Below, piece by piece: positions 47,533-61,266 of a stretch of DNA of 64,000 nucleotides. Source of the stretch: Campylorhamphus procurvoides. Its lineage: Eukaryota; Chordata; Aves; Passeriformes; Dendrocolaptidae. The notes under the pieces are model-generated. The model ran no database searches. It saw only the letters and a program-made list of their open reading frames with translations, and was not told where the DNA came from. Both the position numbers and the translations under genes were made by a program. Every line of letters begins with the position of its first letter. Position 1 is the first letter of the stretch. The stretch is from positions 286,739 through 350,738 of the forward strand of contig WBMV01001920.1 of NCBI GenBank assembly GCA_013396655.1, given 5' to 3'.

Positions 47533-50500
47533 AAACAGAATTTGGGTAGGAATAAGTGCCCTTCCTCATGGAAACAAAAAAATAGCAAAAGACTTCTCAC
47601 CAACATGTCTTCTCCTTTGGGTGACTGTATGAATAGGTATTTGCTACCAGGAAAGCCTCTGTTGTTTTGGGCAAAGAGCTCACCCTCTTTGTCTGTGAGG
47701 GGGAGGAATGCTCTCAATGTTTCTTCGGAGAAAGGTGGGGCTGCAGCTGTGTAACTGAGATGTTCACGTGGTGATTTGGCATGACCCAACATTGTCACCA
47801 GGACAGAACTTACCTGAAAGAAACAGAAAACGTCTCAATGGAGTAAAATCCCTACTGAAAACATGTACAGAAAGCTAATGTCAGTAGCAACGTGGGAAAG
47901 CTCCTAATAGAATGACAAAATTTCTGGACTTTAGAGTAAAAGAAGATTTTGGAACAAAACAAAAAACCCCACAAACAAACAAAAAACCCACAAACATTGA
48001 ATTTTTTTTTAATCTTTTGCTATCATTCCAATAAACACGTTTTTAGGGAATGGACATTCTGGTATGAAGCAGAGCCACTGTGTTGCTTGTAAGTGGGCAA
48101 AGTACAGAGTATTTTACTTTTTGGATGCTCTAAGCAGAATCTTGTGGCTTTTGAGCATTGCTTAAATAAAACAAAACACTGGAGTTTTTGCCTATCACTA
48201 CAATTGCACATTTAGTTTCATGATGTGACATCTGGGCTGAGCCTGTGCAAACTCTAATGTCAGAAATAGCAACATTTCCAGCCCATGGTACAGCAGTGAC
48301 TGAACTGCCATGTTCCCGTTTGTACCAGCTCTGAGCTGGAGGATGGCTCATGGACTGGATAACTGCTATCTTTGCCCATACAACCACCTCTGACCCAATC
48401 AGCACTATTCCACTGGTCATTTGTCTGTCTTCAGTTTCAGGGCTTGTAAGGATTTGGCTTGCCAGGTACTGAATGCTGAAATGACAGAGACAGATCTAGA
48501 TTGCCTCTAGCTGACAAGTGGAGTGCACCATTTTTAGCAGGAAGTATATCTTTTAATATAGCAGCAAGATAATTGATGTATTGCAGAAGGTCAGTGCTGT
48601 CTTGAGGGATTTGGGACCATGAGGCAGTCCATACCCCAGTGTCATTCACAACCTCATGTTCATATTACACGCTGCAGTAGTACATGCCTGTGCTATATTT
48701 TATAAAAAAACAGCTCCAGGTCAGGATGCTGAACAGTTCCTGAAGCAAGTGAATATGGCAGCAAGGAAAGAGCTCAGGCCACCCTTTTTAGGTCAGAAAA
48801 TGAGGATGGAAAGGTAAACAGGACAGATGGTGATTGCTGTATCAGACACCTGTCACTGCTAAGCCTCTGCTCTGTTCACTTTATCCAGTGAAAACCTTTT
48901 GAGAAACCCCCATGTCCATAGGCATGTTTATGGATTTAATCCAGTGCGATCTAGAAAAGCCAATCAGCCACATGTCCTTAGTGAACAACACTTCAGAAGG
49001 TTTAGCACCTCGATATGAATGGCCACATGCATACTTACATGTATCAGTATGACCAAAGACTTGAATTCGTACTCTTAAATATGCAGTGAGACATGTCTCT
49101 TTCTCCACCTCTGCTGCTTGCCAGCGAATGCAGAGATAAAGTAAAGTGCTCCCTTCTGTCACCAAGGACAGTGTGCTCTTATTAGTCAACAGCTACTGGC
49201 AAGCCCTGGAGGGTGGACACGCTTCTTGTTTCAGCAACCTGTAGTGAACATGGAAAGCACCTGGCTACAAGGGCTGTAAACAAATAGAGACTTGACTGGG
49301 AGTTGCCACATAGCACAGGAGTTTAAAGGAGATACAAAGCAAGGCACCTCCTATTACTAAGGAAAATTCAAGCCACCATTTGTCCCTGAATGATTCTTTT
49401 TTCCAGTGCCAACACACCCCATCAAGAGACAGTTTGGGATGGAGGATTCACTGGGCCTGATGCAATGTTCTCAGCCTGGGATCAGATTAGTCCTAACCTA
49501 AGATCTTATGCAAATCTGAGGCTGAAGGAAGCTTGAAAACGAAATAAGAGAAAATCCCCCTGATCGAGGTTGCTGATAAAAGTAACCACCTCCAGCTGGT
49601 GAGCAGCACTGCCCTCAGCCTGGCTGCTGCTGTGCCAGGCTGGGCAGAGGCTCAGGCAGCTAATGACAGTCCAGCATGCTAAGTGCGTCCATCAGGTAGG
49701 AGGATAACAGGATGTTGTCCCATCCCACGCACACAACAGCTCTATCTGAGCAAGCAGCAGGCCTTGCCAAAAACGCAGACAGAGGCAAACACATATTCCA
49801 CCTCGTATGTGGGGAGTCCTGGGCAGCTGTATGGATCTCTCAGCTGTAATGGCTGTTTAGAGGGGCTGACTGTAGGCACCATGCGCCCTCCATTTTCCTG
49901 GGCTTGCTAGATATCCTCTGCTCAGTGCTTTATACATCTACTTTCTAGTGTGGACAAGATTTGCGACTGAAGAGGGTCTCCAAGGTGCCTGTGTTTCCTA
50001 CCTGCTTACAAACAGTATGCACAGAATATTTGTTGTGGTGTCCTTTTAGTGGGAAGGGATCTACTCCAGTTATCCTGATTGTTGGGAATGAAATCAGGTC
50101 CCACAATTTGTTTCACATGAGCTGGTCAATGCCATTCAAATGGCAGCACCTTCTCTCCCTTGCCCTCAATGCACAGGGTACACTCTGCACTGAAGTAGAA
50201 AGCTCCACAATTGCAGAAACAACTTCTAGTAGCCTCTGTGATCCCTGATAATTACTCTTCTTAACCTTCCCTGGTGCATTACAGATCCTTGATGGCTGCT
50301 CATCAAAGGCAACTACCTGCTCAAGACTCTTGGTATTTGGTATCATTGTGACTAAGACTTGCAGGTTCTGTCACCATTCCCAAGAAACTTTCTCCTGAAG
50401 GCAGCCAAGGCACAGGGTTGCCACAGCAGGTATTTTGCCCAATTAAGCAAGTGAGCAGTGCTATGCGGCTGGTTGACATTTAGAGCAGAGCAGAGGAAGA

Positions 50501-50987
50501 TAGATGGGAGGAAGATGTTGCAACATTGTTTGTGTTGGCAGTGGATGGGGTTGCGAAAAAGCCCTAAGAGAAAGTAACAAACAAAGGGTGTGTCTCGAAA
50601 GAAGGTTGAGTTCAGAAACCTTAGCACAACGTGCAAGCAACACGTGCAAGAGCCAGGTGATTCAGAGCTACCTTTCCTACGCTCTTGTGACCTAAATCCC
50701 CCAACAAAAGGGACTAGTATGTGCAAATACAACAAGAGCCTTCTGGCCTCTGGACTTAGTTTTCCAGGAAGAGCTCTTCCTCCTCACCCTGTTGTACAGA
50801 ATGACATGCTTAGGTGCAGCACGGGATGTTTGTAGGGTTGTGCTGGGAGACTCAGAGACTGTTTAAGGCCAGACTCAGCGGTAGTGACCCAGTGTTTCAG
50901 TTTTTTGTGGCTGGGTTTCTTCTAACATAAGTGCCTCTTTACATTGCCTCTTGTAATTTGACACTTGTATTTTAGATTAATTCAATT
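47533..50987. other. Non-coding unique sequence
   Basis: No gene is recognised. ORFs are short or overlap on both strands (largest 127 codons, 50,352-50,735 minus) with no domain. Apart from the second A-rich tract near 47,955-47,996 I see no repeat family. Confidence 0.65.
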
Positions 50988-51121
50988 TATTTTGTTTTTT
51001 TTTTTATTTTGAAGGGGTGTTTGTTTTGTTGTTGTTTTTTCTTTTCCTCAGTTTATTTTCTTTGTTTGTTGGTTGGGTTTTGGGGATTTTTTTGTTTGTT
51101 TGTTTTGTTTATTTTTTCCAA
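50988..51121. repeat. T-rich (TTTG)n low-complexity tract
   Basis: T-runs and TTTG/GTTT units over about 130 bp, including an 11-base T-run at 50,995-51,005. It lies 65 bp before a minus-strand CR1 copy but is separated from it by unique sequence. The overlapping short ORF is an artefact of the composition. Confidence 0.85.
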
Positions 51122-51185
51122 AATAGGAAACAGCTTTTGTCTCCTTGGGGGAGTGGAGGGTCAGTATTCCATGCGTGATGCTTTA

Positions 51186-51327
51186 ATAGAATCATAGAAT
51201 TGTTTGGGTTGGAAGGGACCTTAAAGACCATCCAAACTCCTCACCATGGGCAAAGGTGGCACCCACTAGACCAGGTTGTACAGGGTCCCATCCGACCTGG
51301 CCTCAGACATGTCCAGGGATGCTTTAA
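51186..51327 (-). mobile_element. CR1 LINE 3' fragment (truncated)
   Basis: This is an inverted CR1 terminus: ATAGAATCATAGAATTG, then GGGTTGGAAGGGACCTTAAAG, then 'ccactagaccaggttg' and 'catccgacctggcc'. It stops near 'tccagggatg', where a full copy continues toward ORF2. No coding part remains. Its phrases match the consensus rather well, so this copy may be younger than the one at 61.1 kb. Confidence 0.94.
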
Positions 51328-54300
51328 GAAGTATTCTCTTGGTCCAGACTTCTAGAAGAGCCCAGCAGGCAAAAACAGCAGTACCTGTTGGTTACAGGGA
51401 AAATGTACTTTGCAGCTTCTTTTGGAGCTCCAGGAGCTAAGTACAGGTGTTCCCTGGACCTTCATTTCAACACACAGTATTACTTATTGTTCCATCTGAT
51501 GTGGGAGCTCCTCTACAGCACACTGCTCTGTCACTTCATAGTCAGTTTTTTTGAGGTCAGTTGGGGGGAGTGTATATGAGATAACCATAAACATTTTAAC
51601 CCCTTGGGGATCTGTTTAGGAGTCATTGCTTTCTACCATTATGGACAGCCTTTCACCCCATCTTGCATAGCCAAGAGAAGATCACACAGTGGTGCTGACT
51701 CAGTGCTACAGAGAGGGGTTGTGTCATGAGGCACTGGTGAGGCAAGATGATGCAGTGATGTCATGAAGGTAGAATCTGTATATCATGTTGGAATAAACAG
51801 ACAAATGCCAAGTCAAGTTTCTCCATTATCTCTTGCATTCTTTGATTTTTTTCACCATCATTTGTGATTCAGCCTTTGAGGCACCTGGTATTTGTCTGTT
51901 TTTTTCCCACTACTGAATCATGTTCTCATTTGCACATTATTCCTTGCCTGAATTTCCCCAAGCAGTGTCTAGACAGATATTGCTGCTTTGTGAAGGATAC
52001 AGGTGGAAAAGCACATTTTTACTCCTGAGGGTCTCAGAAGCTTTTCTAAGAGGCAGAAAGTTTGCTCTCTTCTTTGAACAGCATACAATCAAAAATCAGA
52101 TCATGGAATGGGCAGAGATAGAAGCACAGAGTGTAGGAAATACAATATTCAGGTAGGGGGGGCAACGCAGTGCTTGACTGTGTCTTACTCTACAAATCAG
52201 CCAGATGTCTTGCAGGCAGAATAGCACAAAGAAGGTCTCCAGAAAGCTCTCAAATCCAGTGAAAGGAGTAACTTTAAAAATCAACATGGTGTGTATTAGG
52301 TCAGTGAGGAGGAAGGCAGAAGGACATTAACATGAGAATAGTAATTTATTAAAATGATGCAGCCCTGAGAAAGAAGAGTAGGAATTGTTGATTTCACAGA
52401 TCAAGTGCAACAACTGCCAGACAGGGGACTCCCCTTCTTCTCTCCCGGACTATGACCTCCATTCATACTCGAGCTGCTCTGGTTTATATCTATATGTTGC
52501 AGCTCCAAAACCCTCAGGGCTGAGTTCGTCTGCAATATTTTTACGTAATGCATTTATTTTAACAGCTTCCCTACATGGGCTGTGTGCAGTTCTTTGGGGA
52601 CAAGGCCATTTTTCAAAGTTAGTGCTGCGGAGACAATAAAAAAGAGCTAAAAGAGATTAGAGTTTTGACTCTTACTATATATCAGGGAAATCTTACTGGA
52701 AACCTCAGACAGATGCACAGTAAAAAGGCTACGCATGCTGCTTCCGTGATATATTTGCCTAAAATTGCTAGAAGACTCATATAACTTTTCCCTGCTCGCA
52801 CTGCTGAAACAGATTGCTTCACTTCTTGATCCAAAATTTGAGCAGTTCATGTTTGAAAAACTGCAAACCAAGGGGCATTGGCTGATAATCATGTAATTGT
52901 GCTGCTTTTTTGTCCTTTTTTTTTTTTTTAGTATATGTTGACAGCACATAAATCATTGTAGCTTTCCAGATAGTTACATAGGTAGAGCTCTACTCCCAGT
53001 ATTTAAAGGCAAAATCTTGCAATATGAGGACTGAACATCAGCTGAGCCATGATCCCTATCACTGTCAGCTTAGCTGGCAATAAAAGGAGGTTAATTGAAT
53101 AGACTGCAGGCCTATGTACAACAAAGTCACACTGGCTTTGTTTATTATAGGCTAAGAGGGAGCACCTGGAGAGTTACCACAGCTCAGTTGATATATGGTA
53201 AGTTGCTAAACTGGTAAGTCTTGAGTCCCTATTTTCTGATTCAGATCTGACACAGGAAATGGAAGACAATAATTAATGAGTGGCAGAAGAGATATGGCTT
53301 TACAATAGAGAGAGATGGTGAGATAACCTTATTACATATTTCATTGGATCTTTTACCAAACAGATGATAGACTCATTATAAAAGGGTGCACAGAACAAAA
53401 GGAACATTGACATTTAAAGAGATTCTGCTCCGGAAAGCAGCTACAGAATTGGCATGATGGGTTTCCGTGACTTTTATGTTTAGCTTTCGGGTGAAGGAAC
53501 AGCTTTGTGTCTATTAAACCTGCAAACTGTTGCAATGTGGGAGTTACACTGATTTTGAGTCTGATGAGATTTTGGTCTTGAAGGACACTTCTGTTCCTTC
53601 CTCCACCTCTTTTTTTTTTTTTTATTCTGTTTTTTCCATGAAGCCCAGGTAGCAGCAGCTTTCCCTCTATTGTTTTCATTGTCTGGTTTTTCTCCCTTGC
53701 TCACAGAGTAGGGCTGCTTTTCCCACTATGTTGTTGTAGCTTCAAAGCTGCCTTCACACAAGCTTATTCCACCTCCGTTCAATCAGCGTGAACTTTTGCA
53801 TTTCATGATCTCCATCATCTGTAGAATGTCTTCTCCTTGTTCATTTTAAAAACTCTTCTAACAAACCAGAGCTGAAAAAACAGTTCTATTGATACTTAAA
53901 TAAGAGGGTCTGCACAGCCTTGTGCCCTGATTTAGTGAAAACTTCTTAAAGCTGCACTCTTAAATTAGTGTCATCGAATATGCACTCGATATGTTGGAAA
54001 TATCATGCTAGAGTTGTACATAATATTGAGTCATATCCTCAGTGAAATATTATAAAAGCCTTTGCTTTCAATGAGGCTGGAAAATAAGAATTTAAATACT
54101 TGTAAGCTTGAAGTATATAAGTGCACTGGTGGAATCAAAGCAGTGACAATATTAGAATAAATACATTGAGTGAGACAAAACTGCATCTGGCTTTGTGTCA
54201 CATTTCTCTGGCAAAGCAGCCTTGTCAGAGCCCCATGGCTCCCTGGGTGTCTTTGGGAGCAGTGGGTTCTGCCTGGTTGCATTTGGCATCACTTGGAAGC

Positions 54301-54699
54301 ATTTCAATATAGCTAAAGTCCCATAAAAATCTGTAGGTAACACCCAAACAAAAGGCTGCACTGAAGCCATTTTGCTCTTTTAGAAATGACGTTTCTCAGA
54401 ATTTGGGTTCACAGGAAATTACAACTTTCCGGTTTGATTCAGGAAAACATGAAATGTCAGATTTTTCTGTGGAACTGAGATTTCGGCACTTATTCAGCTC
54501 AGCCAGCAGGTGAGGAGAAGTTTAACAGTAGCACACAAAGTTACTGTCCACTGCAGTAATCCCTTGAGCAAAGAGCACATGAGGCTGGAAAGCTCTGAAA
54601 GGGAAGTCAAATGGCCCTAACAGAAAACCTTTCCTAAAGGAAACCACATCTGTTCAAGCTGGCATGCAGGATTGTTCTCAGGAGGAGCGAGCTGCAAAG
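51328..54699. other. Non-coding unique sequence
   Basis: No gene is recognised. T-runs of 14 lie at 52,916-52,929 and 53,610-53,623. ORFs are up to 108 codons, without domains; the minus-strand frames at 53,353-53,704 owe their Lys-rich stretch to the T-run. Confidence 0.65.
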
Positions 54700-54855
54700 T
54701 TCAAGGAAACTGCCTACGAAGACACACGGTGACGGCGCTGGGGTTATATAATGTGCCTCGGTGTGAGGAAGCTCTTTGTTCTATTTACAAATCCCTGTAA
54801 TACTGACAAGGAAACTTAGTGGCTGCCTTCCAAAGACAACAATGAAGAAAGAAAG
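54700..54855 (+). promoter_or_regulatory. Candidate TATA promoter with small first exon
   Basis: A CpG-retaining patch (CCTACGAAG, ACACGGTGACGGCGC, CCTCGG), including a TGACG half-site, leads into TTATATAAT at 54,744-54,752. Transcription would start near 54,775. An ATG with A at -3 lies at 54,842, and AAAG|GTGGGT at 54,855/54,856 is a good splice-donor match, giving a coding start M-K-K-E. If not spliced, the frame runs on as a 20-residue peptide with a hydrophobic core (WVFLCLTA) and stops at 54,902. The order and spacing fit a TATA-driven, tissue-specific gene start, but no downstream exon was identified. Confidence 0.28.
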
Positions 54856-57459
54856 GTGGGTTTTTCTTTGTCTTACAGCTCCCATAAATCCCCTCCTATT
54901 CTGAAATGTGATTTTTTAAATTATTTTTTTCCCTCATGTATAATCCCATCACAGGTTTTACAAGTGTAATTACAAAGCAATCAAACATGGGAACAGTGAG
55001 GAAGAGTGCACCAAGGAACACTGAGCCTATTTGTTTGAAAACTGCACAGGTACTGGTTACAGCTTTGAAACACCAGGGTTATTGTGTCTGAAGAGTATTG
55101 TTTTATCCACAAAGAGGTCAAATACCAGCGAACATTCTTGGATATTATATGAGATTTAATTCAGACTTGTTCCTCAAATACTACCTTATAAAGTAGTTTA
55201 TCTGATACAAAAGTTTCCAAACCCTGAGAAAATGTAGGGTGAGAAAGGAACACCAAGGGAGAGGACAGAGCAGAGGTCACATAATCATGAATAATGCAGA
55301 GAAAAGGAATAGGGAATGATTAATCACTATTTGCTATAGCATGAGAACACCGCTTTTCATTTAAAAAAAATCACAACAATTTTTCTGTGTAGAAACAGGC
55401 TGTTATTAAAGAGATTTCACTAAGCCAATCTCTGGGACTTTGCCTCTACAACTCCTTTTCACCATTTTTCAGTAAATATTTAGATCGAATGATGTCGAGC
55501 TGTGATGTCCCCTGGGAATAAACTTTGTTACCTGTTACTAAATCCATTCTATATATTTACTGGTAAACGGTTTGGCTGTAGACTAAAACTGAGCTGTTCA
55601 TGCTATTCAACAAAAGATTTATTCTGTGACATCCACATCTTCATCTTTAGCTAATAACAAGTTCCTGTTTAATTTCCTAGGTATTTTGGGGGAAAAGGTA
55701 TTAGTTTGGTAAAAGCACATTGTAAAAGAATTATAAAGTAGGGATAGTCCTCTTGAGTCTTGTTCAAACTCCATTTCAGACATCAGGAGTCCTTTATCTC
55801 AGCTCTCTATCTAGGAAAATATTTACCCATTATAATGACCTAATCACAGGAAGGGGCCAGGGCCCAATTTTCTCATTTGCCTGCCTGTCTCATCGTGGGG
55901 TGAGGCTTGATGCAAGGTGTGTACCAGTCCCAGGTCCTTGTCTTGGTGTTCAACACCACCAGCGTCAACCTGTGCAATACTGAGGGTGCTTTCAAATGCT
56001 TCCTGGTGATATTCAGCTTTTCCATCAGTGCCTTCCTACCACGTGTGCAGTGTGGCCACCTCATCTAGGAATTTCTGGAGCAACACTGATGTGGATAAAA
56101 TAAGGCTGAGTGGATTGTTGTTCCTACTTGAATGTAAAGAATGAGTGAAAGATTTCAGCTGAAAGATGCTGAAACCATTCTGCTTAGGACAAATGCAGAA
56201 CAGGAGACAGCCCAGATGAAGTCATGGGCATTCAAAGAGTTGAGCTGCTGTGTTTCCACAAGCGAAGATGAAGCTGATCCCTTGGTAATAAGATAGGGTG
56301 GGGACGGTTATATTCTTAGGTTGCTTGTTGCCTTAAACCCTCCTTCTCTGTAGTGCGAAATAAAACAAATACTTCAAGGATGTAAGTCATGATCCCTGAT
56401 CTGCTACCCAAAGGGAGGAAAGAGAGGGTTGTAAACAGCTGACACATGGGTGTAACCAGCTTTTGATTTAATAGTGGAGAAAAGTGACAAGAGAAGGGAA
56501 GGGTGAGATGCTGAATACGTGAGATGGGCCTCCAGAAGTTCTGCAAATGCTGTAATGATATGGCTGAAAGGAGAATGCACATCCTAAGTGACATTTTTTC
56601 CCTGCAGTAGGTATGGGCCTGAGAAATATGATGACACCAAAATGCCAGCTTTCCTGAAATTTTGAAGCCATTTGACACTTTCTAAAAGGTCTGTGCATAT
56701 CAGGTATTTGTAAGTGTATTGCTTCAAACTCACAAGCTCAGCCTGGAGTGCAAGCCCTTGATAGGACCATTAGCAGGCTCTTGGAGCTGTCCTGGCTGTG
56801 ATGGGTCTATAGCATCAAACAGGTAAATGAAGTAGGCATGTCCTGAAAGAGGGAACAGAGTACACAGAGGAGGCTCTGACATTTTATGGACTTGCCAAGG
56901 CACCAGTGGGATCCTAATGTTTCTCCAGTGTAGCCATCTTGTAATAGTTATGCACAAATGCCATATTCTCAGCTTATTACACTGAAAGGAAGGGTAGATG
57001 GTGCTTCCAGCACACATCCACTCTCCAATTGTTCACTAGATTAGAGACAAGCAATTTGGAAGAGATCTCTGAGCAATCTGCTTGATCTCTCTGCAGACAT
57101 TCCTCTCTAGCCACAAGCAGCTCATGAGCAGCTTGAGCCCATCTCCAGTGCCAGGGATCTGTCACCTCACTGGCAGCAGGGCCGGGCTGCCTCCTTGGCA
57201 ATCCAAATTTTTGATGGTGTGTGGAAATGTGCATGCAGGGATGGCTGGGCCCTAGGATGTTGGGGTGCCCTGCATTGCCTTTGTGTCCCACTGAGGAATG
57301 GAGCAGATGAAGCAGCCTCTGGACACAGATGCTCTTGTTCAAGGTCAAATATATGGTCTGAAACGGGTCTATAAAAATTATTGCATCAGTCTATACTTAC
57401 ATGCTATAAGGTATACAGACTTCTGAGGGTAACTAATGGAGGTAGTGGGTTCATCACTT
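54856..57459. other. Non-coding unique sequence
   Basis: No gene is recognised. A strong acceptor-like TTTTTCTTTGTCTTACAG ends at 54,878; it is too close to the donor at 54,856 to pair with it. Minus-strand ORFs of 120 and 123 codons (56,316-56,678; 56,977-57,348) show no domain. Confidence 0.6.
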
Positions 57460-57570
57460 TAATACCCAAGCGTGATCTCCCAGAGGCTGGGAAGGGCTGC
57501 TGTCTCCTTTTATAGATGGTGCACTGAGGTACAAAGCTCCAGAGTCACTGGGGAGGAATGTATTGGACAA
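57460..57570 (-). mobile_element. MIR-like SINE remnant
   Basis: CTCCTTTTATAGATGGTGCACTGAGGTACAAAGCTC and CAGAGTCACTGG follow the antisense MIR phrases 'ccccattttacagatgaggaaactgaggcacagag' and 'gtgacttg'. The flanks are diverged. Confidence 0.5.
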
Positions 57571-60500
57571 ATGTTTCCCATTAGGAAATGTTTATTTGTC
57601 AGACATGATTCCTTTCATGTTGTGTATATGGGAGTGTATCCATTTTAGCAAGATACTCTAGGAAATGTTTTCTTGGAAACAGCATGGAATTTCTGGCCAA
57701 AAGGGTCCTTTGTCATGGCAAGGTCAATCCTGGGCTGGCTGGAAGACTGCAGCTCAGGTCTTGGACCTGGGACTAGCAAGACAGGGAATTAAGACAGAAG
57801 AAACAGTCCCCTGATCCTCAGTCAGTTCTGGCACTGTGATTTTTTCATTGTGTGCTTTTTGTCCTTTATTACAAGGAAGAAAAATGTTGAGAAGTCCTGT
57901 TTTTGTCACAGTAGAGACGGGAAAGCTTCTAGACTCTCCAAGCTATTGGCAAATGTTGGAAGCTGTTTCCAGCTCAGCTCAATCCACAACTTTCCCAAAG
58001 TCCCACATCTGCTCTGTTTCAGAGTGGCATACTTAACCCTGGTTTCCTACAAAGAAAATGATGTAAAAAAAACCTATTTACTTTGGAAAATGACTGCCTA
58101 ATCATATAGCTGAGAATGGACAAAACTGGCACCCAAGAACTAGAGACTAAGTAGCCATGTCCTCTCCTTTTGACTTCATTGTCCTCTGTTTACAAGCTGG
58201 TCCATCAGATTAGTCACACCTCTCAATCCTCTAGGCAGCCATTTTGCAAAGTAAATAGTTTTATTTACATCATTTTCTTTATATATATTTTTGGTATAAA
58301 CCAGCTTGAACTCTTGCTTCTTCAAGGCTTTAAGCCATACAGGACCTCTGTAGGAGATGGCTAGGTGTTTTGAAGCACTCCATGGAAAACACCTCCCAAG
58401 CCAGCAAATCCAGAGATTTGCTGTTGCATAAGGCACTATCTCATGGCACTATGGCATTTGGGCTATCCAGTCCTCTGGGAATGTCCACCTCAAGTTACTT
58501 GTCTTTGGCATTACCCAAAGTGCACAGCTTCTCAAACTCTTCTCATCAGCCCTGTTCTTACCTAAAGTCTGCCCAAAGCTCAGAAAGGCAAATGGAAAGT
58601 CCAGGGCCCAAGCAGAGAACTCAAGTTTTGTTCAGATGAAAACCATCAAGACAGAATGTGCTACCTCTGAACAGGGAGGTCAGAAGGTCATTGGCTTATT
58701 TTGTAGCCTTCTCAAAAAACTCCTTTTAGATCTGTTGTTCACTGCAGCTTAGACTGATTTTCATCCAGAATAGCTCTTCTTTTAATTTTTTTTTTGTGAA
58801 TTATTTCTCCTATGTTTCACCAGGGGGAACTTAATTTTCTCATCTTCTCCCTTCCTAATATTTTGTATCTCTCTCGGTGTCCTCATACTACACCCGTGTT
58901 CCCTGACTGAAGAAGTTACAGGCCAAATCCACAGCTGGCACTTCTGGCTTGCAGAGATTATATTTATGAGGCTGTATATATTTCTACATGCTGTAACTCT
59001 ATTTACTTTAGAAGAAGAGCTCACAAGACTGATGAGTGAAGCAACATATTTAAAACATACATCTTGTAAATGTGTTAATGACTATATAGGCTATAGGTCC
59101 CTGTGGAAATAAGAAGAGTCATTCTTTTAATAAACAATGGAGCACATCCAGTTTTTCTTCCTACTTAAGTTGTTTCCAGCACATTCATTAAAATGCTACC
59201 AGATTCAATAATATTTGTCTCTTTCTTGGCTTCTTACATACATAGCTTTCTTCCATGACAACAAGTCCAAGATTCTTTGGAGCCAAAGCAGGAATGATGA
59301 TGTGTTTTTGTTGTTGTTGTCCTTCTAACCAGCTGTCTCTGCTCATCATGCTGTCACTAGGAGAAGACATCTGCTTAATACATTCAATATTTTCACTTTG
59401 ATTCTCAACAGGGAGGTCAGAGCCCATGTGAAAATGTCCCCCAGAATATTTGTTACCACACACATTTCTTTTAAGACTGGGGTACTTTGTTTACTCAGTG
59501 TAGACTCCATAAAGAATTTAACTTGTTACCTTTCTGTAAAGCAAAGCACTTGTGATTTCAATACTGAAATGTGGACATGAGACATTTACCATTAGTGAGA
59601 CACGGTGCAAGATACCAGATGGTGTAAAATACAAAGTGTAGTGGCTTCTGCTTTAATTATATCACATCTTTCTGATGAGATACTATAAGCTTGCTTTTTT
59701 TTCTCCCTACTAAGCTGAGACCCAGAGTGAGGATTGCTAAGGAAATTATCAACTCCTTTACCAATTCTTTGTGCTAATTTCATAAAAAAATATTAGAAAT
59801 ATGGAGCAGTGCTAGTAATGGTTTCTCTGTGGCCAAAGATCTTCAGGCAGTTCTTTCTTTTAGGCACTAGCAGCTCTCCTTCCTCATTAACCAATGATGC
59901 AGTCTAGCAAAACACTTAATCCTTAAATCCGTCCTGTTCAATGGAACGCTTAAACCTAAGCTAAAATCTTTCTGGGCTCAAATTGGATTTAAGCATGTCC
60001 TTAAAATGAAGTATGCTACACTGGCACATTGCTCAACTGTACTTCTCAGCATTGGAATTCAGCAGTTTTACAAACTTTTACTGTTCCTGGGGCACAGGCA
60101 GCTATGGCCCAGACAGTGGATAGGGAAGAGCAGGGAACAGATCCTGAAATGGGTGCTGGGAGGTTGATACACTTCTGAGCTACCCCAAACTCACCGTGGC
60201 CAACAGTGAAATGATATAGAATTAGACAGGACTGATTGTCAGGCAAAACTGAGCATCTTGTGAACCATTTGCAACTCAAAGATGTGCACAGAGATGCAGG
60301 GTTTGATGGTGGAGGCTATCTCTGATAGAAAGCTGGGGAGGTTGTTGGAAACTGCATTTCTTGTCAGTGAAGATTCCCTTGGGGTTCTGGCCCAGACTTG
60401 ATTGCTGTGAGTGATCTATGATTCAGTAATGCCTGCCCAGCACCATGTCTTGAATTCCTGTCTGGATGCAAATATACCTGCAAAGTGGGGAATGACAAAT

Positions 60501-61059
60501 CTTGGCCCACTGCTGTTCCTAGATTCCTTCCACCAGGCAGCACACACATCGTATCTCTCAATCAGAAACAGGCACCCTGGTTGGAAATTAATTCAGACTT
60601 GCAGGTTGAGTCTTTTCTCTCCTGTCTGCCTAGTATCCATGCTGGTGTTTCCTCATTCCTACCCCAGTGCCACAGGAATGCTATTGCTGGGAGCTCAGAT
60701 TTTGCATGTGCTTCCAAGAATACCCTTTGGAGAGGGAAGGGTCAAGTGTGCCATTGCTTGTGCCTTGGTGGAAACAGTTGCCCTCCTGGTGAGGTTGGTG
60801 AAAAGTGCTGTGGTTTGGGGCAGAGGAGTCTCCAGTTGATCTAAGGCTAATTGCATCTGATCTTTGTCTGAAAGTTAGATGGCAGCTCTCCCAAAAACAC
60901 ATGCTTAGTGTGTTTTCCAGCCTCTCTGGCTTTTACCCACAGAAGAATTAGTTCACCAGGTGGGTGACTTTCCTGTTGTTCTGGAATTGTTGCTAGTGAG
61001 GGATAACGTCAGATCCCCACAACTTCATCTGATTAAGAGCTGAATTGCAGCAAAAGTGA
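57571..61059. other. Non-coding unique sequence
   Basis: No gene is recognised. T-rich patches occur near 58,780-58,795 and 59,693-59,702. Plus-strand frames of 142 and 119 codons overlap at 60,411-60,844 in different phases and show no recognisable domain. Confidence 0.65.
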
Positions 61060-61246
61060 CTTGGGTTAGAGATAAAGAAAATTTATCTAACTCTGAAGCT
61101 CTGGAATGGATCCTCTAGATGTTTTTATGAGCAGGGTAGGTGACCCTCTGTCAGATATGGTTTAGGCAGTGTTGCTCCTGCTTTATGGCCTGAGAGATGG
61201 AATACATGTGGCTTTCCAAGGGTTCTTCCCAACCTGTTTTTTTTTT
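61060..61246 (+). mobile_element. Old CR1-like LINE 3' remnant
   Basis: GCTCTGGAATGGATCCTCTAG, then 'atgtttttatgagcaggg', 'ctgtcagatatggtttaggcagtg' and 'aagggttcttcccaacctg' match in order the sense CR1 terminal segment ('ctggaagtgtttaagagcaggttgg', 'tgtcagggatggtctagg', 'ggtcccttccaacct'). Divergence is much higher than in the other copies, indicating an older insertion. The octamer tail is lost and replaced by a T-rich run to about 61,266. Confidence 0.65.
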
Positions 61247-61266
61247 ATTTATTTTTTTTATTTTTG

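Noticed and set aside
47433..47798. Phe/Cys-rich 121-codon minus-strand frame
   Set aside because: The membrane-like segment comes from the A-rich simple repeat at 47,456-47,532.
54856..54878. Donor GTGGGT followed by a strong acceptor TTACAG
   Set aside because: An intron of 23 bp is far below the minimum for vertebrate splicing, so the two sites cannot be used together.
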